Shown: positions 50,122 to 60,096, counted from the stretch's first letter. The stretch: 64,000 nt of DNA from Mycolicibacterium porcinum (GCA_002086835.1 MVIG01000025.1:1-64000), one strand, 5' to 3'. Numbers and translations: made by a program. The notes: generated from the sequence alone by a model not told the origin.

Positions 50122-51675
50122 ATGAGGCGAGTTCTCGCCGCCCCGGCAGTCGCCCTGGCCGTCTGCACGCTCGCCGCGGGGTGCACCGTCGCCAACACCG
50201 CGCACGGCGGTTACGACCCCGATACCCTGCGAATCGTCATCTCCCAGGAACCGCCGACGCTGGAGCCCTGCGAGAGTTCGTTGACCTCCACCGGCATCGT
50301 GGTGCGGTCCAACATCACCGAGCCGCTCATCGAGCGCGATCCCGACACCGGCGATCTGCAACCGCTGCTGTCCACCGCATGGCGCCAAACCGCGCCCGAC
50401 CAATGGACTTTCGACATCCGCAGAGGTGTCACGTTCTCCGACGGTGCGCCGTTCACCGCCAAGGATGCGGCCTTCTCGATTGATCGCGCGGTCAACTCCG
50501 ATCTGCAGTGCAACGTCGACGGTTATGTGTTCGGCGACGACAAGCTCGTCGTCGCGGCGCCTGACGAGAACACGGTGACAATAGCTACGCCGAAGCCGGA
50601 TCCGATTCTGCCGCTGCGCATCTCGTTCGTCGAGATCGTCCCATTCAACACCAGCACCACTGAAAAGGTTCGCGAGCCCATCGGCACCGGGCCGTACGCC
50701 ATCGCCGACTGGGAGTACGGCCAGAAGCTGCTGCTCACCCGGAACGACCGCTACTGGGGCGCCAAGCCGGCGTTCGCTCGAGCCGAGTACCAGTGGCGCA
50801 GCGAGGGCAGCGTGCGCGCCGCCATGATCACCAACGACGAGGCCGACATCGCGACGTCGCTGGGTCCTGAGGACGGGGCCGGCGATCGGGGAGTGCCGTT
50901 CCAGAACAACGAGACCACCGCGCTGCGGATGCAGGCGACGGAGGCGCCGCTCAATGACATCCGCGTGCGGCAGGCCATCAACTACTCGGTCAACCGGACC
51001 GGCATCGTCAAGGCATTGTTCCGTGGACTCGGCGAGCCGGCCTCCCAGCTCATCCCGTCCGGTGTCGTCGGGTACAACGACCACCTGCCGTTGTGGCCCC
51101 ACGACCTCGACAAGGCGAAAACGCTCATCGCCGAGGCGAAGGCGGACGGGGTCCCGGTCGACCGACAGATCCGGCTGATCGGCCGCACCGCCCAGTTCCC
51201 GAAGATCTCCGAGACCATCGAGGTGCTCCAGAGTGAATTCGCCGAGATCGGCCTCAACGTGAAGATCGAGATGATGGACACCGCCGGCCAGTTGCAGTAC
51301 CAGCTGCGGCCGTTTCCGGCGGACACCGGCCCGTATCTGTTGATGATCATGCACGGCAACCAGGCCGGTGACGCCGCGTTCACCTTGGACCAGTACATGC
51401 TCTCGCAGGGGCCGCAGAGCGCCTATGGCACACCGGAATTCGATGCCAAGATCCGTGCCGCGGAAGCCCTCACCGGCCAGGACCGCCAGGATGCCTTCGC
51501 CAAACTGTTCGCCGAGGAACCGCAGCAGATCATGCAGTTCGCCTATATCGCGCACATGAAGGGCATTCTCGGCAAGTCGCCACGTGTCGACTACACCCCC
51601 AACTCCGCCACCGGCGACGAGATGCGGCTGTCGGAGATGACGCCCGCTTCGGCCGACCGCACCGACAGGAGCTGA
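50122..51675 (+). CDS. ABC transporter substrate-binding lipoprotein, family 5
   Basis: 517 residues with GGAGG upstream. Signal peptide and lipobox LAAGC, lipid-modified Cys21. The mature protein is a cluster C (peptide/nickel/oligosaccharide) binding protein: LRIVISQEPPTLEP, RRGVTFSDGAPFTAKDAAFSI and RQAINYSVNRTGIV are family blocks. It is the first gene of a complete DppABCDF-like system. The neighbouring glucarate dehydratase suggests uptake of a sugar acid or of a conjugate, although the protein family is best known for peptides. Confidence 0.92.
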   Translation: MRRVLAAPAVALAVCTLAAGCTVANTAHGGYDPDTLRIVISQEPPTLEPCESSLTSTGIVVRSNITEPLIERDPDTGDLQPLLSTAWRQTAPDQWTFDIRRGVTFSDGAPFTAKDAAFSIDRAVNSDLQCNVDGYVFGDDKLVVAAPDENTVTIATPKPDPILPLRISFVEIVPFNTSTTEKVREPIGTGPYAIADWEYGQKLLLTRNDRYWGAKPAFARAEYQWRSEGSVRAAMITNDEADIATSLGPEDGAGDRGVPFQNNETTALRMQATEAPLNDIRVRQAINYSVNRTGIVKALFRGLGEPASQLIPSGVVGYNDHLPLWPHDLDKAKTLIAEAKADGVPVDRQIRLIGRTAQFPKISETIEVLQSEFAEIGLNVKIEMMDTAGQLQYQLRPFPADTGPYLLMIMHGNQAGDAAFTLDQYMLSQGPQSAYGTPEFDAKIRAAEALTGQDRQDAFAKLFAEEPQQIMQFAYIAHMKGILGKSPRVDYTPNSATGDEMRLSEMTPASADRTDRS

Positions 51676-51680
51676 GCCAG

Positions 51681-52610
51681 ATGTTCCCCTTCCTCCGGCG
51701 CCGGATGTACACGAGCACCATTCCGTTGATCATCGTGCTGCTCGGCGTCTTCCTGCTCGCCCGGCTGACCGGTGATCCGACCAACCTGTACCTGCCCGAG
51801 TCCGCCACCGCCGACCAGCGTGCGGCGTTCGCCCACCAGCACGGGTTCGATCAGCCGTTGTTCACCCAGCTGGTGGACTACTTCAAGGGCGTACTCCACC
51901 TCGACTTCGGAACCTCGCTGCGCACCGGCGAATCCGCGTCGGCAATGGCACTGCGCGCCTTCCCGGCGACGCTGCAACTGGCCTTCACCACCATGCTGCT
52001 GGCGATCATCGGCGCCATCATCGTCGGCTGCTGGGCCGCCTACCGGCCCAACTCTCTGGCCGACCGGTTCTCCAGCCTGTTGTCGATGACCGCGGCCAGC
52101 ATTCCGGACTTCTGGTTCGCCATCACCGGGGTGTGGCTGTTCTCCGTGCTGATGGGATGGTTGCCGACCTCGGGCACCGACGACGGCATGCTGTCGTGGA
52201 TTCTGCCGATCGCCACGCTGATGATCCGCCCGTTGGGCGTGCTGACCCAGGTGGTTCGCGGCGCCATGGTCTCGGCCCTGTCAGCGCCTTACATCCGGCT
52301 GGCCCGCAGCAAGGGCGCCGGCGATCTGCGGGTGGTCAGCCACCACGCGCTGCGCAACGCGGCCGCACCCGCACTGACGGTGGCAGGCGATCTCGCCGTC
52401 GGCCTGATCAACGGGGCGGTCGTGGTGGAGGCCATCTTCGGCTGGCCGGGCATCGGCAAGCTCATGATCGACGCCATCCTGCAGCGTGATTTCGCTGTCC
52501 TGCAGGCCGCAGTTCTGCTCACCGCGGTGAGCATCTTCGTCCTCAACATCATCATCGACGCCTGCTACGCGCTGCTCGACGCACGCGTACGGGAACCGGC
52601 AAAGGTCTAG
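51681..52610 (+). CDS. ABC transporter permease, DppB-like
   Basis: 309 residues. Six membrane helices with the first near the N-terminus (about 12-31) and a long first periplasmic segment rich in TADQRAAFAHQHGFDQPLFTQ, typical of DppB/OppB. The EAA loop is VRLARSKGAGDLRVVSHHALRNA-like (IRLARSKGAGDLRVVS), where the ATPases dock. Starts 5 nt after the binding-protein gene. Confidence 0.93.
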   Translation: MFPFLRRRMYTSTIPLIIVLLGVFLLARLTGDPTNLYLPESATADQRAAFAHQHGFDQPLFTQLVDYFKGVLHLDFGTSLRTGESASAMALRAFPATLQLAFTTMLLAIIGAIIVGCWAAYRPNSLADRFSSLLSMTAASIPDFWFAITGVWLFSVLMGWLPTSGTDDGMLSWILPIATLMIRPLGVLTQVVRGAMVSALSAPYIRLARSKGAGDLRVVSHHALRNAAAPALTVAGDLAVGLINGAVVVEAIFGWPGIGKLMIDAILQRDFAVLQAAVLLTAVSIFVLNIIIDACYALLDARVREPAKV

Positions 52611-52621
52611 GGGTACACATC

Positions 52622-53608
52622 GTGAGCACTCAAATCGACCTGGTACCAGTCAAACCCACCACCGCGATCGTCGGCGAACCGGAGACCGAACCCACCCGCA
52701 GGCGCTCGGTGTGGTTCCGGCTGCTGGTCAATGACCGGGTGGCGGCCGCTGCCGCCGTGGTGCTCGGCCTGGTGATCCTTACCGCGGTGTTCGGCCCGAT
52801 GCTGGTCGGCAACCTGGCCACCCACATCGACCTCGACAATTCGAATCAGGCGCCGTTCACGCTTGCCCACGGCTGGGCCAACGTGCTGGGCACCGACCCG
52901 CTGGGACGCAGCATGTTGGCCCGGCTCATCGTCGCTTGCCGCACCACACTGTCGGTAGCCATTCCCGCCGTGGTGATCTCAGCCGTCGTCGGATCACTGA
53001 TCGGCATGTGGGCCGGCTACTACCGCGGCTGGCGGGAGACCTTGGCCATGCGGGTGGCCGACGTCATCATGAGCTTCCCCTCGCTGCTGTTGGCCGTGGT
53101 GGTGCTCTACGTGTTCTCCCCGAGTGCCGCGAATATCGTTGCGGTGCTCGCCATCACCCGCATTCCGGTGTACCTGCGCACCGCCCGCGCCGAGTCCGCC
53201 GAACTGTCGAGCCGGGTGTTCGTCGACGCGGCCCGCACGTTCGGGGCCAGCGGACGGTCCATCATCGTCCGGCACGTGGTGCCGATCGTGCTGCCGACCC
53301 TGCTGACCGTGGCCACCCTGGACTTCTGCTACGTCATGCTGGCCGAATCCTCGCTCAGCTTCCTGGGCATCGGGATTCAGCCGCCGGATGTCAGCTGGGG
53401 CCTGATGGTTTCGCAGGGCCGCACCTACCTGCACACCGCGTGGTGGCTCTCGTTCTTCCCCGGGCTGGCCATCGTCATCACCACGGTCTCGGCCACCATC
53501 CTGGCCGCCTGGGCCCGGATCGCCACCGATCCGGGTCAGCGCTGGCGACTCACCGTCCCGCAGAAACGCCTGTCCCGCTTCACCAAAACCGGAAAGGCCC
53601 TCGGATGA
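52622..53608 (+). CDS. ABC transporter permease, DppC-like
   Basis: 328 residues from GTG 52622. An N-terminal cytosolic tail, a membrane helix at about 39-60, and a loop with HGWANVLGTDPLGRSMLARL are standard for DppC/OppC. The EAA loop contains VDAARTFGASGRSII. It pairs with the DppB-like subunit to form the channel. Starts 11 nt after the first permease gene and overlaps the ATPase gene by ATGA. Confidence 0.93.
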   Translation: MSTQIDLVPVKPTTAIVGEPETEPTRRRSVWFRLLVNDRVAAAAAVVLGLVILTAVFGPMLVGNLATHIDLDNSNQAPFTLAHGWANVLGTDPLGRSMLARLIVACRTTLSVAIPAVVISAVVGSLIGMWAGYYRGWRETLAMRVADVIMSFPSLLLAVVVLYVFSPSAANIVAVLAITRIPVYLRTARAESAELSSRVFVDAARTFGASGRSIIVRHVVPIVLPTLLTVATLDFCYVMLAESSLSFLGIGIQPPDVSWGLMVSQGRTYLHTAWWLSFFPGLAIVITTVSATILAAWARIATDPGQRWRLTVPQKRLSRFTKTGKALG

Positions 53609-54669
53609 CCTCCCAGTCGAGCAGCAGTGTCGTGGAACCGCCGACCAGGCCCGAACATGTCGACGTCGATCCCGCGCTCGTGGTGGACGGGCTCACCGTC
53701 GACATCCGTACCATCACCGGAACCGTGCGCGCCGTCGACCACGTCAGCTTCGCGGCGCACCGGGGCCAGACCCTGGCACTGCTGGGCGAATCGGGCTGCG
53801 GCAAATCCATGACGGCCACCGCCCTGGTCGGATTGCTGGAGCCGGTTGCCGAGGTCGTGGAAGGATCTGCGCGGCTCGGCGAAATCGACGTGGATGTCCT
53901 GGCCGCCGACCGCAAGACCCGGCGCAAGCTGGCCGGGCCCGAGCTGGCCATCGTGTTCCAGGACGCGCTGACTGCACTCAACCCGCTCTACCCGGTCGGT
54001 ACCCAACTGGCCGAGCCCTTCCGCATCCACCGCGGGATGAATGCCAAGGACGCCAAGCGCAAAGCAACCGAACTGATGGCGCGGGTGGGCATTCCGCAGC
54101 CCGAGGAGCGGATGAAGTCCTACCCGCACCAGTTTTCCGGGGGCATGCGGCAACGCCTGCTGATCGCGATGGCCGTCGCGCTGAACCCGCGGGTACTGAT
54201 CGCCGACGAGCCGACCACCGCACTGGATGTCACCGTGCAGGCGCAGATCATGGCGCTGCTGAAAAGCTTGCGCAGTGAATACGACATGGCCGTCGTGTTG
54301 ATCACTCACGATCTGGCGCTGGTCGCCGAGGAAGCAGATCAGGTCGCGGTGATGTACGCCGGCCAGGTCGTTGAAACCGGGCCGGTGGCCGAGGTTTTCG
54401 CCAGCCCTCGACACCCATACACGAAGGGCCTGCTCGACTCGGTCCCCGTGAGCGCGGTGCGCGGCGAAACCCTCAAGTCGATCGGCGGTGCCCCACCGGA
54501 TCTGCACTCGATCCCGGCCGGTTGTGTCTACCAGGACCGCTGTCCGCTGGCCCGGGACATCTGCGTCACCACCAGACCGGCGCTGCAAGGTGACGGTCGG
54601 CGAAGTGCCTGCCACTTCCCTGACGAGGTCGGCCCCCACATGCGAGGAGGAGAAGCAGCTGATGTCTGA
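53605..54669 (+). CDS. ABC transporter ATP-binding protein, DppD-like
   Basis: 354 residues from ATG 53605 (ATGA overlap). Walker A GESGCGKS, signature FSGGMRQR, Walker [13 protein letters not shown] and the H-loop THD are intact. The C-terminal oligopeptide-transporter tail has [15 protein letters not shown], with cysteines of the kind that bind an iron-sulfur cluster in DppD/OppD. Overlaps the start of the partner ATPase by 8 nt. Confidence 0.94.
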   Translation: MTSQSSSSVVEPPTRPEHVDVDPALVVDGLTVDIRTITGTVRAVDHVSFAAHRGQTLALLGESGCGKSMTATALVGLLEPVAEVVEGSARLGEIDVDVLAADRKTRRKLAGPELAIVFQDALTALNPLYPVGTQLAEPFRIHRGMNAKDAKRKATELMARVGIPQPEERMKSYPHQFSGGMRQRLLIAMAVALNPRVLIADEPTTALDVTVQAQIMALLKSLRSEYDMAVVLITHDLALVAEEADQVAVMYAGQVVETGPVAEVFASPRHPYTKGLLDSVPVSAVRGETLKSIGGAPPDLHSIPAGCVYQDRCPLARDICVTTRPALQGDGRRSACHFPDEVGPHMRGGEAADV

Positions 54670-55645
54670 GAACCTGCTGACCGTCCGCGATCTGCGCAAG
54701 TCATTCCGGGTGGGCAAGCGTCAGCTGGCCGCTCTCGACGGCATCGACCTCGACCTCGGCCGCGGTGAAACGCTCGGGTTGGTCGGTGAATCCGGTTGCG
54801 GCAAGTCCACACTGGCGCGGACTCTGATGATGCTCGAGCGCCCGGATTCGGGCAGCGTGACGTTCGACGGCATCGACCCGTTCAGCCTGCGCGGTGCGGA
54901 GCTGCTGAAATTCCGGCGCCGGGTCCAGATGGTGTTCCAGGATCCCTACGCATCGTTGAACTCCCGCATGACCGCCGGCGACATCATCGCCGAGCCGTGG
55001 CGCACCCACAAAACCCTGCACCCGCACCGCAAGGACCGGGAGATGCGGGTGCGCGGCCTGCTCGACATGGTCGGGCTGGGAGCCAAGGCCGTCAACAAGT
55101 ACCCGCAGGAGTTCTCCGGCGGGCAACGCCAACGCATCGGTATAGCCAGGGCGTTGGCGCTCAACCCTGATGTCATCATCTGCGACGAACCGGTATCGGC
55201 GCTCGATCTCTCTGTCCAGGCGCAGGTGCTCAACCTGCTCAACGAGCTACAGCGGGAACTCGGCATCTCCTATGTCTTCATCTCGCACGACCTGTCGGTG
55301 GTACGACACGTAGCGGATCGCGTCACGGTGATGTACCTGGGCCACATGATCGAGAGCGGCCGCACCGAGGACGTCTACCGCAATCCGCGCCACCCCTACA
55401 CCGCGGCACTGATGTCGGCGGCACCGAAACTCGATGCGGCCCAGCGCAACAATCGGATCCTGCTGAAGGGCGAGGTGCCGTCACCGCTGAATCCGCCGTC
55501 GGGCTGCCGGTTCCGGACCCGATGCTGGAAGGCCACCGACATCTGCGCGACGCAGGCGCCGACGGCTACCGCCGCCCCGGACGTCGACGGCCACATATCC
55601 GAATGCCACCATCCGTTGGAACCGGCCGTGCCGGTGTCGGCGTGA
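54662..55645 (+). CDS. ABC transporter ATP-binding protein, DppF-like
   Basis: 327 residues from ATG 54662. Walker [10 protein letters not shown], signature FSGGQRQRIGIARAL, Walker B VIICDEPVSALD and H-loop SHDLSVV. The tail has SGCRFRTRCWKATDICA with the usual cysteines. It completes the five-gene importer as the second nucleotide-binding subunit. The stop codon overlaps the GTG of the TSUP gene (GTGA). Confidence 0.94.
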   Translation: MSENLLTVRDLRKSFRVGKRQLAALDGIDLDLGRGETLGLVGESGCGKSTLARTLMMLERPDSGSVTFDGIDPFSLRGAELLKFRRRVQMVFQDPYASLNSRMTAGDIIAEPWRTHKTLHPHRKDREMRVRGLLDMVGLGAKAVNKYPQEFSGGQRQRIGIARALALNPDVIICDEPVSALDLSVQAQVLNLLNELQRELGISYVFISHDLSVVRHVADRVTVMYLGHMIESGRTEDVYRNPRHPYTAALMSAAPKLDAAQRNNRILLKGEVPSPLNPPSGCRFRTRCWKATDICATQAPTATAAPDVDGHISECHHPLEPAVPVSA

Positions 55646-56364
55646 GTATCGCCGGCTTCGGGATTGTCACCGCCGCAATTGTGCTGGCGTCCTGCATGCA
55701 GGCCTCGATCGGGTTCGGCATGGGCATGCTGGCGGCACCGATCGTCGCGATTGTGGACCCCGGGTTGATTCCAGGAACGCTCATCATGCTCGCCACGATG
55801 GTCACCCTTATGGTGGTGGTGAGGGAACGCGAGGACATCGACCTCGCCGGCACCGGATGGGCCCTGGCCGGAAGGGTTCCGGGCACCATCGCCGGGGCGC
55901 TGCTGCTCGTGGTGATGCCCAAGGAGATGCTGGCGTATGCGTTGGCCGCGGTGGTGCTGGGCGGCGTGGCACTGACCAGCATGGGGTGGATCCCAGCGCC
56001 GCACCGGCGCAATCTGGTGCTGGCCGGCGCCACCTCGGGTCTGCTCGGCACCGCGACCTCCATCGGCGGGCCGCCGATGGCGCTGGTGTGGCAGAGCAAC
56101 ACCGGTGCCCGGTTGCGCGGCACGATGAGCGGCTTCTTTCTCGTCGGCTCGGCCCTGTCGCTCGTGCTGCTCGCGCTCACCGGGTCCGTCGACCACCACA
56201 CTGTCGTGGTGTTCGCGATGCTCGTCCCGGCGTGCGTCGTCGGCTATGCGCTGTCCCGGTGGGTCAACCGGCATCTGGATCGGCAGCGTCAGCGGTGGGC
56301 GGCCATCGCGATATCCACCATCGGCGCCGTGGTGCTGATCGTCCGTCAGTTGATGGGAGGGTGA
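55642..56364 (+). CDS. TSUP (TauE/SafE) family permease
   Basis: 240 residues from GTG 55642, coupled to the ATPase gene by GTGA. About eight membrane helices with the duplicated family motif: ASIGFGMGMLAAPIVAIVDP in the first half and GLLGTATSIGGPPMALVWQ in the second. TSUP proteins move organosulfonates, sulfite or carboxylates. Its coupling to a sugar-acid importer suggests transport of a related organic anion, perhaps a by-product. Substrate and direction cannot be read from the sequence. Confidence 0.88.
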   Translation: MSIAGFGIVTAAIVLASCMQASIGFGMGMLAAPIVAIVDPGLIPGTLIMLATMVTLMVVVREREDIDLAGTGWALAGRVPGTIAGALLLVVMPKEMLAYALAAVVLGGVALTSMGWIPAPHRRNLVLAGATSGLLGTATSIGGPPMALVWQSNTGARLRGTMSGFFLVGSALSLVLLALTGSVDHHTVVVFAMLVPACVVGYALSRWVNRHLDRQRQRWAAIAISTIGAVVLIVRQLMGG

Positions 56365-56365
56365 A

Positions 56366-57166
56366 TTGACCGGCGATGACAGCGTTTCGGTGCGCAAGGT
56401 CAAATCGGCAGTGCGCACGGTCGAGCTGCTGGAGTTCCTGGCGGCGCGGCCCGACGAGCCCACCCGCATCCGGGAAATCTGTGCCGCACTCGACATGCCG
56501 CGCAGCTCGGCACATGCCCTGCTGCGCACTCTGGTGGCCCAGGGCTGGGTGCGGTCCGACGATGCGGGCACGCAGTACAGCATCGGCATGCGGGCGCTAC
56601 TGGTGGGAACCAGTTATCTCGACGCCGATCCGTATCTGCCGATGATCGCGCCGTTCCTCGAAGACCTGCGTGGCCAGCTCGACGAGACGTTCCACCTGGC
56701 CCGGCTCGACGGGCACGACGTCGTGTACCTGGCCACCCGGGAGTCCCGCCAGTACGTGCGCACCGCCAACAAGGTGGGCCGCCGGTTGCCGGCCTACGCC
56801 ACCGCGCTCGGCAAGGCACTGCTGGCCGAGCGGTTCGGTGCCGAGCTCGATGCGCACATCCCGGATGTGCTCACGCCGCTGACTCCCCGCACGCTCACTG
56901 ACCGCGCCGGTCTGGATGCGGCTCTCGATGAGGCCCGCGTTCGGGGCTACGCCACCGAGGACGAGGAAAACACGCCGGGCATCAAGTGTTTCGCGGTCAC
57001 GCTGCGGTACCGCCATCCGGCCCAGGACGCGATCAGCGCGTCGGTGCCGTTGTCGCGGCTCACTCCGGAGCGGGAACGGGAGATCGTCGACGCGTTGCGC
57101 CTGGTGTGCGACAAGGTGTCCCGTGTGGTCCGACCGGTTGCCAACGGAGACAAGTGGTTCGCATGA
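56366..57166 (+). CDS. IclR-family regulator
   Basis: 266 residues from TTG 56366, one base after the upstream stop codon. The N-terminal winged helix contains [19 protein letters not shown] and [13 protein letters not shown]; the C-terminal GAF-like effector domain has [17 protein letters not shown] and [12 protein letters not shown], both strong IclR signatures. IclR proteins often control sugar-acid catabolism (KdgR is an example). It is encoded directly before gudD, whose ATG overlaps its stop codon, so it probably controls this operon. Confidence 0.93.
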   Translation: MTGDDSVSVRKVKSAVRTVELLEFLAARPDEPTRIREICAALDMPRSSAHALLRTLVAQGWVRSDDAGTQYSIGMRALLVGTSYLDADPYLPMIAPFLEDLRGQLDETFHLARLDGHDVVYLATRESRQYVRTANKVGRRLPAYATALGKALLAERFGAELDAHIPDVLTPLTPRTLTDRAGLDAALDEARVRGYATEDEENTPGIKCFAVTLRYRHPAQDAISASVPLSRLTPEREREIVDALRLVCDKVSRVVRPVANGDKWFA

Positions 57167-58539
57167 CTTCCTACGAGATTGGACTACCGATGAGTGCAGA
57201 TAACGCGACTCCGGTTGTGACCGAGATGATCGTGATACCGATCGCCGGGCACGACAGCATGCTGCTGAACCTCAGTGGTGCGCACGCGCCGTTCTTCACC
57301 CGGAACCTCTTGATCCTCAGGGATTCCGATGGGAATACCGGGGTGGGGGAGGTGCCGGGCGGTGAGGCCATCCGGCGAACCCTCGACGATGCCAGGCCAC
57401 TGGTGGTCGGCCGGTCCCTCGGTGGTTACCACGCCATCCTGGCAGGCATCCGACGTGAGTTCGCCGGCCGCGACAGCGCGGGGCGCGGTGCCCAGACCTT
57501 CGATCTGCGGGTCATGGTGCATGCCGTCACCGCCGTCGAGTCGGCGCTGCTGGACCTGCTGGGCAAGCACCTCGGTGTGCCGGTTGCCGCACTGCTCGGC
57601 GACGGCCAACAGCGCAATCGTGTTCAGGCGCTGGGCTACCTGTTCTTCGTGGGCGACCGGAACCGCACCGATCTGGACTACCGGTCCGCGGTCGACGAGC
57701 CCGCCGCCGCGGACGAGTGGTTGCGCATCCGCCACGACGAGGCACTCTCTCCCGAGGCGATCGTCCGGCTCGCCGAGGCTGCCCGTGCCCGCTACGGATT
57801 CCGCGACTTCAAACTCAAGGGTGGTGTGCTGCCCGCGGCCGACGAGGCCAAGGCCGTCACCGCGCTGGCCGAACGGTTCCCTGATGCGCGGATCACCTTG
57901 GACCCCAACGGAGGCTGGCTGCTGGCCGACGCGATCCAGACCTGCCGTCAGCTGACCGACGTGCTGGCCTACGCCGAGGATCCGGTCGGACCGGAAGGCA
58001 CATTCTCGGGGCGCGAGGTGATGGCCGAGTTCAAACGGGCCACCGGTCTACCGACAGCGACCAACATGATCGCTACCGACTGGCGCGAGCTGGGCCATGC
58101 GATCCGGGCCGGTGCCGTGGACATCCCGCTGGCCGATCCGCACTTCTGGACGATGAGTGGCTCGGTCCGCGTCGCGCAGCTCTGCGATGCCTGGGGTTTG
58201 ACCTGGGGTTCGCACTCCAACAACCACTTCGACGTGTCCCTGGCGATGTTCACCCACGTCGCCGCGGCCGCACCGGGGGACATCACGGCGATCGACACCC
58301 ACTGGATCTGGCAGGACGGACAGCGGATCACCAAGCAGCCCTACCGAATTGTCGACGGCTACCTCGATGTACCCGATACGCCGGGGCTCGGGGTCGAGCT
58401 CGACGAGGAGCGGGTCGCCGCGGCGCACGAGCTGTACCTGGCCAAGGGGCTGGGCGCCCGTGACGACGCGGCGGCCATGCAGTACTTGATCCCCGGCTGG
58501 AAATTCGACAGCAAACGTCCTGCCCTGCAGCGGGATTGA
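57163..58539 (+). CDS. gudD: Glucarate dehydratase, E. coli GudD type
   Basis: 458 residues from ATG 57163, which overlaps the IclR stop (ATGA); the family N-terminus is closer to ATG 57190. Long blocks agree with E. coli Gud[32 protein letters not shown], catalytic K-x-K in [26 protein letters not shown], and the catalytic-His segment [10 protein letters not shown]. It dehydrates D-glucarate (and L-idarate) to 5-keto-4-deoxyglucarate. Its product is used by the dehydratase at 44002-44925. The second, actinobacterial-type enzyme at 44925 makes this a redundant or substrate-split pathway. Confidence 0.95.
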   Translation: MTSYEIGLPMSADNATPVVTEMIVIPIAGHDSMLLNLSGAHAPFFTRNLLILRDSDGNTGVGEVPGGEAIRRTLDDARPLVVGRSLGGYHAILAGIRREFAGRDSAGRGAQTFDLRVMVHAVTAVESALLDLLGKHLGVPVAALLGDGQQRNRVQALGYLFFVGDRNRTDLDYRSAVDEPAAADEWLRIRHDEALSPEAIVRLAEAARARYGFRDFKLKGGVLPAADEAKAVTALAERFPDARITLDPNGGWLLADAIQTCRQLTDVLAYAEDPVGPEGTFSGREVMAEFKRATGLPTATNMIATDWRELGHAIRAGAVDIPLADPHFWTMSGSVRVAQLCDAWGLTWGSHSNNHFDVSLAMFTHVAAAAPGDITAIDTHWIWQDGQRITKQPYRIVDGYLDVPDTPGLGVELDEERVAAAHELYLAKGLGARDDAAAMQYLIPGWKFDSKRPALQRD

Positions 58540-58540
58540 C

Positions 58541-59497
58541 ATGAAGATCGTCGTCATGGAACCGAATCTGCTGGCGCACCGCGATCGCTTCGAAGCCGGG
58601 CTACCGCCGAGTGCCGACGTGATCTGGAACGGGAGCATCGAAGACCTGCCGGAGGCTGACGTGTTGGTGGGCGGCCGGTTCACCGCCCAGATGGCGGCCG
58701 CGGCCGAGAAACTGCGCCTCGTGCACGTCGCGGGGGCCGGCACCGACAAGGTCGACTTCGCCGCATTGCGGCCAGAGACGCTGGTGGCCAACACCTTCCA
58801 TCATGAACGGTCCATCGCGGAGTACGTGCTCGCGGCAGCGGTGCTGCTGCGCCGTGACTTCCTGGCGCAGGACCGGGCCCTGCGCCGGGGGATATGGGCC
58901 ACCTCGGTGTACGACGTCAACCTGCCACAGTTGCCTGCGATCGGCGCGGCCCGCGTCGGTCTGGTCGGGTTCGGCCACATCGGCAGGCGCGTCTGGGAGT
59001 TGTTCCGCAGCCTCGGCTCGACCGGGGCCGCGGTGACCGGATCAGGGCGGGTCGACGCCGTGGCGAACGGCCTGTCCTGGGCCGGTGACACGGCCGCGCT
59101 GAACCGGCTCATGACGGAGTCCGACGTGGTCGTGGTGTCGGCGCCGCTTACCGAGCAGACCGAGGGCATGATCGGCGCCGAGCAGCTTCGAGCGCTGGGC
59201 CCCGACGGCGTGCTGGTCAACGTCGGGCGCGGTCCCCTGGTGGCCGAGCGCCCGCTCTACGACGCGCTGCTGGAGGGCCGGATTCGGGCCGCTGCGATCG
59301 ACGTCTGGTACCGCTATCCCAGCCCGGGCGGACAGGGGGCGCCGAGCGAGCTACCGTTCGGCGAACTGGCCAACGTGTTGATGACGCCGCATTCGTCGGG
59401 CGTCACCACCGACACGTTCGGCGGTCGGGCAGAGGACATCGCCGCCAATATCGGCAGGCTCGAACGCGGTGAGCCGCTGAACAACCTGGTCAGGTAG
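58541..59497 (+). CDS. D-2-hydroxyacid dehydrogenase
   Basis: 318 residues, one base after the gudD stop codon. Rossmann motif GFGHIGRRVWEL, VNVGRGPLVAERPLYDAL with the catalytic arginine, and the PHSSGVT segment near residue 285. It has HVAGAGTDKVD in place of the usual GVGYD loop. It differs clearly from the dehydrogenase at 48824, although both are in the same island. A role in 2-keto/2-hydroxy acid conversion is expected; the substrate is open. Confidence 0.92.
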   Translation: MKIVVMEPNLLAHRDRFEAGLPPSADVIWNGSIEDLPEADVLVGGRFTAQMAAAAEKLRLVHVAGAGTDKVDFAALRPETLVANTFHHERSIAEYVLAAAVLLRRDFLAQDRALRRGIWATSVYDVNLPQLPAIGAARVGLVGFGHIGRRVWELFRSLGSTGAAVTGSGRVDAVANGLSWAGDTAALNRLMTESDVVVVSAPLTEQTEGMIGAEQLRALGPDGVLVNVGRGPLVAERPLYDALLEGRIRAAAIDVWYRYPSPGGQGAPSELPFGELANVLMTPHSSGVTTDTFGGRAEDIAANIGRLERGEPLNNLVR

Positions 59498-59510
59498 CCC
59501 AGGGGCTACC
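59493..59510. terminator. Perfect 8-bp palindromic hairpin over two stop codons
   Basis: GGTAGCCC (59493-59500) and GGGCTACC (59503-59510) are perfectly complementary. They contain the dehydrogenase TAG (59495-59497) and the convergent gene's TAG (minus strand, 59506-59508). No U-tract follows on either side. It probably acts as a shared terminator. Confidence 0.5.
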
Positions 59511-60009
59511 AGTTGTAATAGCCGCCCTCGGGGCCGAGCATGCGCTCCAGCCGGGCCCGGTTGATGCGGGCCAACTCGTTGCGGACAACTTTGCGCTCGG
59601 TCTCGCGGTCGTTGTGCAGCCGGTCGACGATGCCGGCCATGGCGCGGTGCGCACAGCAGTCTTCGACGAACATCACGAAGCCGAACCCGAACTGCTCGGC
59701 GTAGTGCTGCACCTCGGTGTTGAGCTGGGTCATCACCGCGGGATCGTCGTCCCACACCGAGCACTGTTCGCACACCGACTTGGGGCTGCGCGGCCGCGCA
59801 CCGATATGCGGATAGGCCTGAAGCACGCGGTCGATGGAATCCTCGCCGAGGCTGAACAGCAGGGTGTCGGCCTGCCGGAACAGCGAGTCGTGGTCGGCGA
59901 ATGGACGCCCGCCGGCCAGATCGGTGGCCAGCACCACGCTGTAGCAGCACTCGTACACGGCGTGCACCGCACGCCGCAGGGGCAGTGCGTTGTACGCCTC
60001 AAGTCCCAT
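59506..60009 (-). CDS. OHCU decarboxylase-like protein with altered active site
   Basis: 167 residues from ATG 60009 (MGLEAYNALP); ATG 60021 is an alternative. The all-helical layout and the blocks GRPFADHDSLFRQAD, YPHIGARP, S-x-x-E81-Q82 and FGFVMFVEDCCAHRAM...LHNDRETERKVV-like spacing are those of 2-oxo-4-hydroxy-4-carboxy-5-ureidoimidazoline decarboxylase (urate pathway). In the enzyme the H-P-x-I-G motif supplies the catalytic histidine; here that position is Tyr66. Glu and Gln of the second motif are kept. No other urate-pathway gene is in the window. It may be a non-catalytic relative or use a different chemistry. Confidence 0.72.
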   Translation of the reverse strand: MGLEAYNALPLRRAVHAVYECCYSVVLATDLAGGRPFADHDSLFRQADTLLFSLGEDSIDRVLQAYPHIGARPRSPKSVCEQCSVWDDDPAVMTQLNTEVQHYAEQFGFGFVMFVEDCCAHRAMAGIVDRLHNDRETERKVVRNELARINRARLERMLGPEGGYYNW

Positions 60010-60096
60010 GCCCTGATGCATCAACACACAGCAATGATCTGAGCCTCAGAGCACAGCGGCGTTACCTCGTGTTACAGCGAGGCTAACTCTCAGGGA

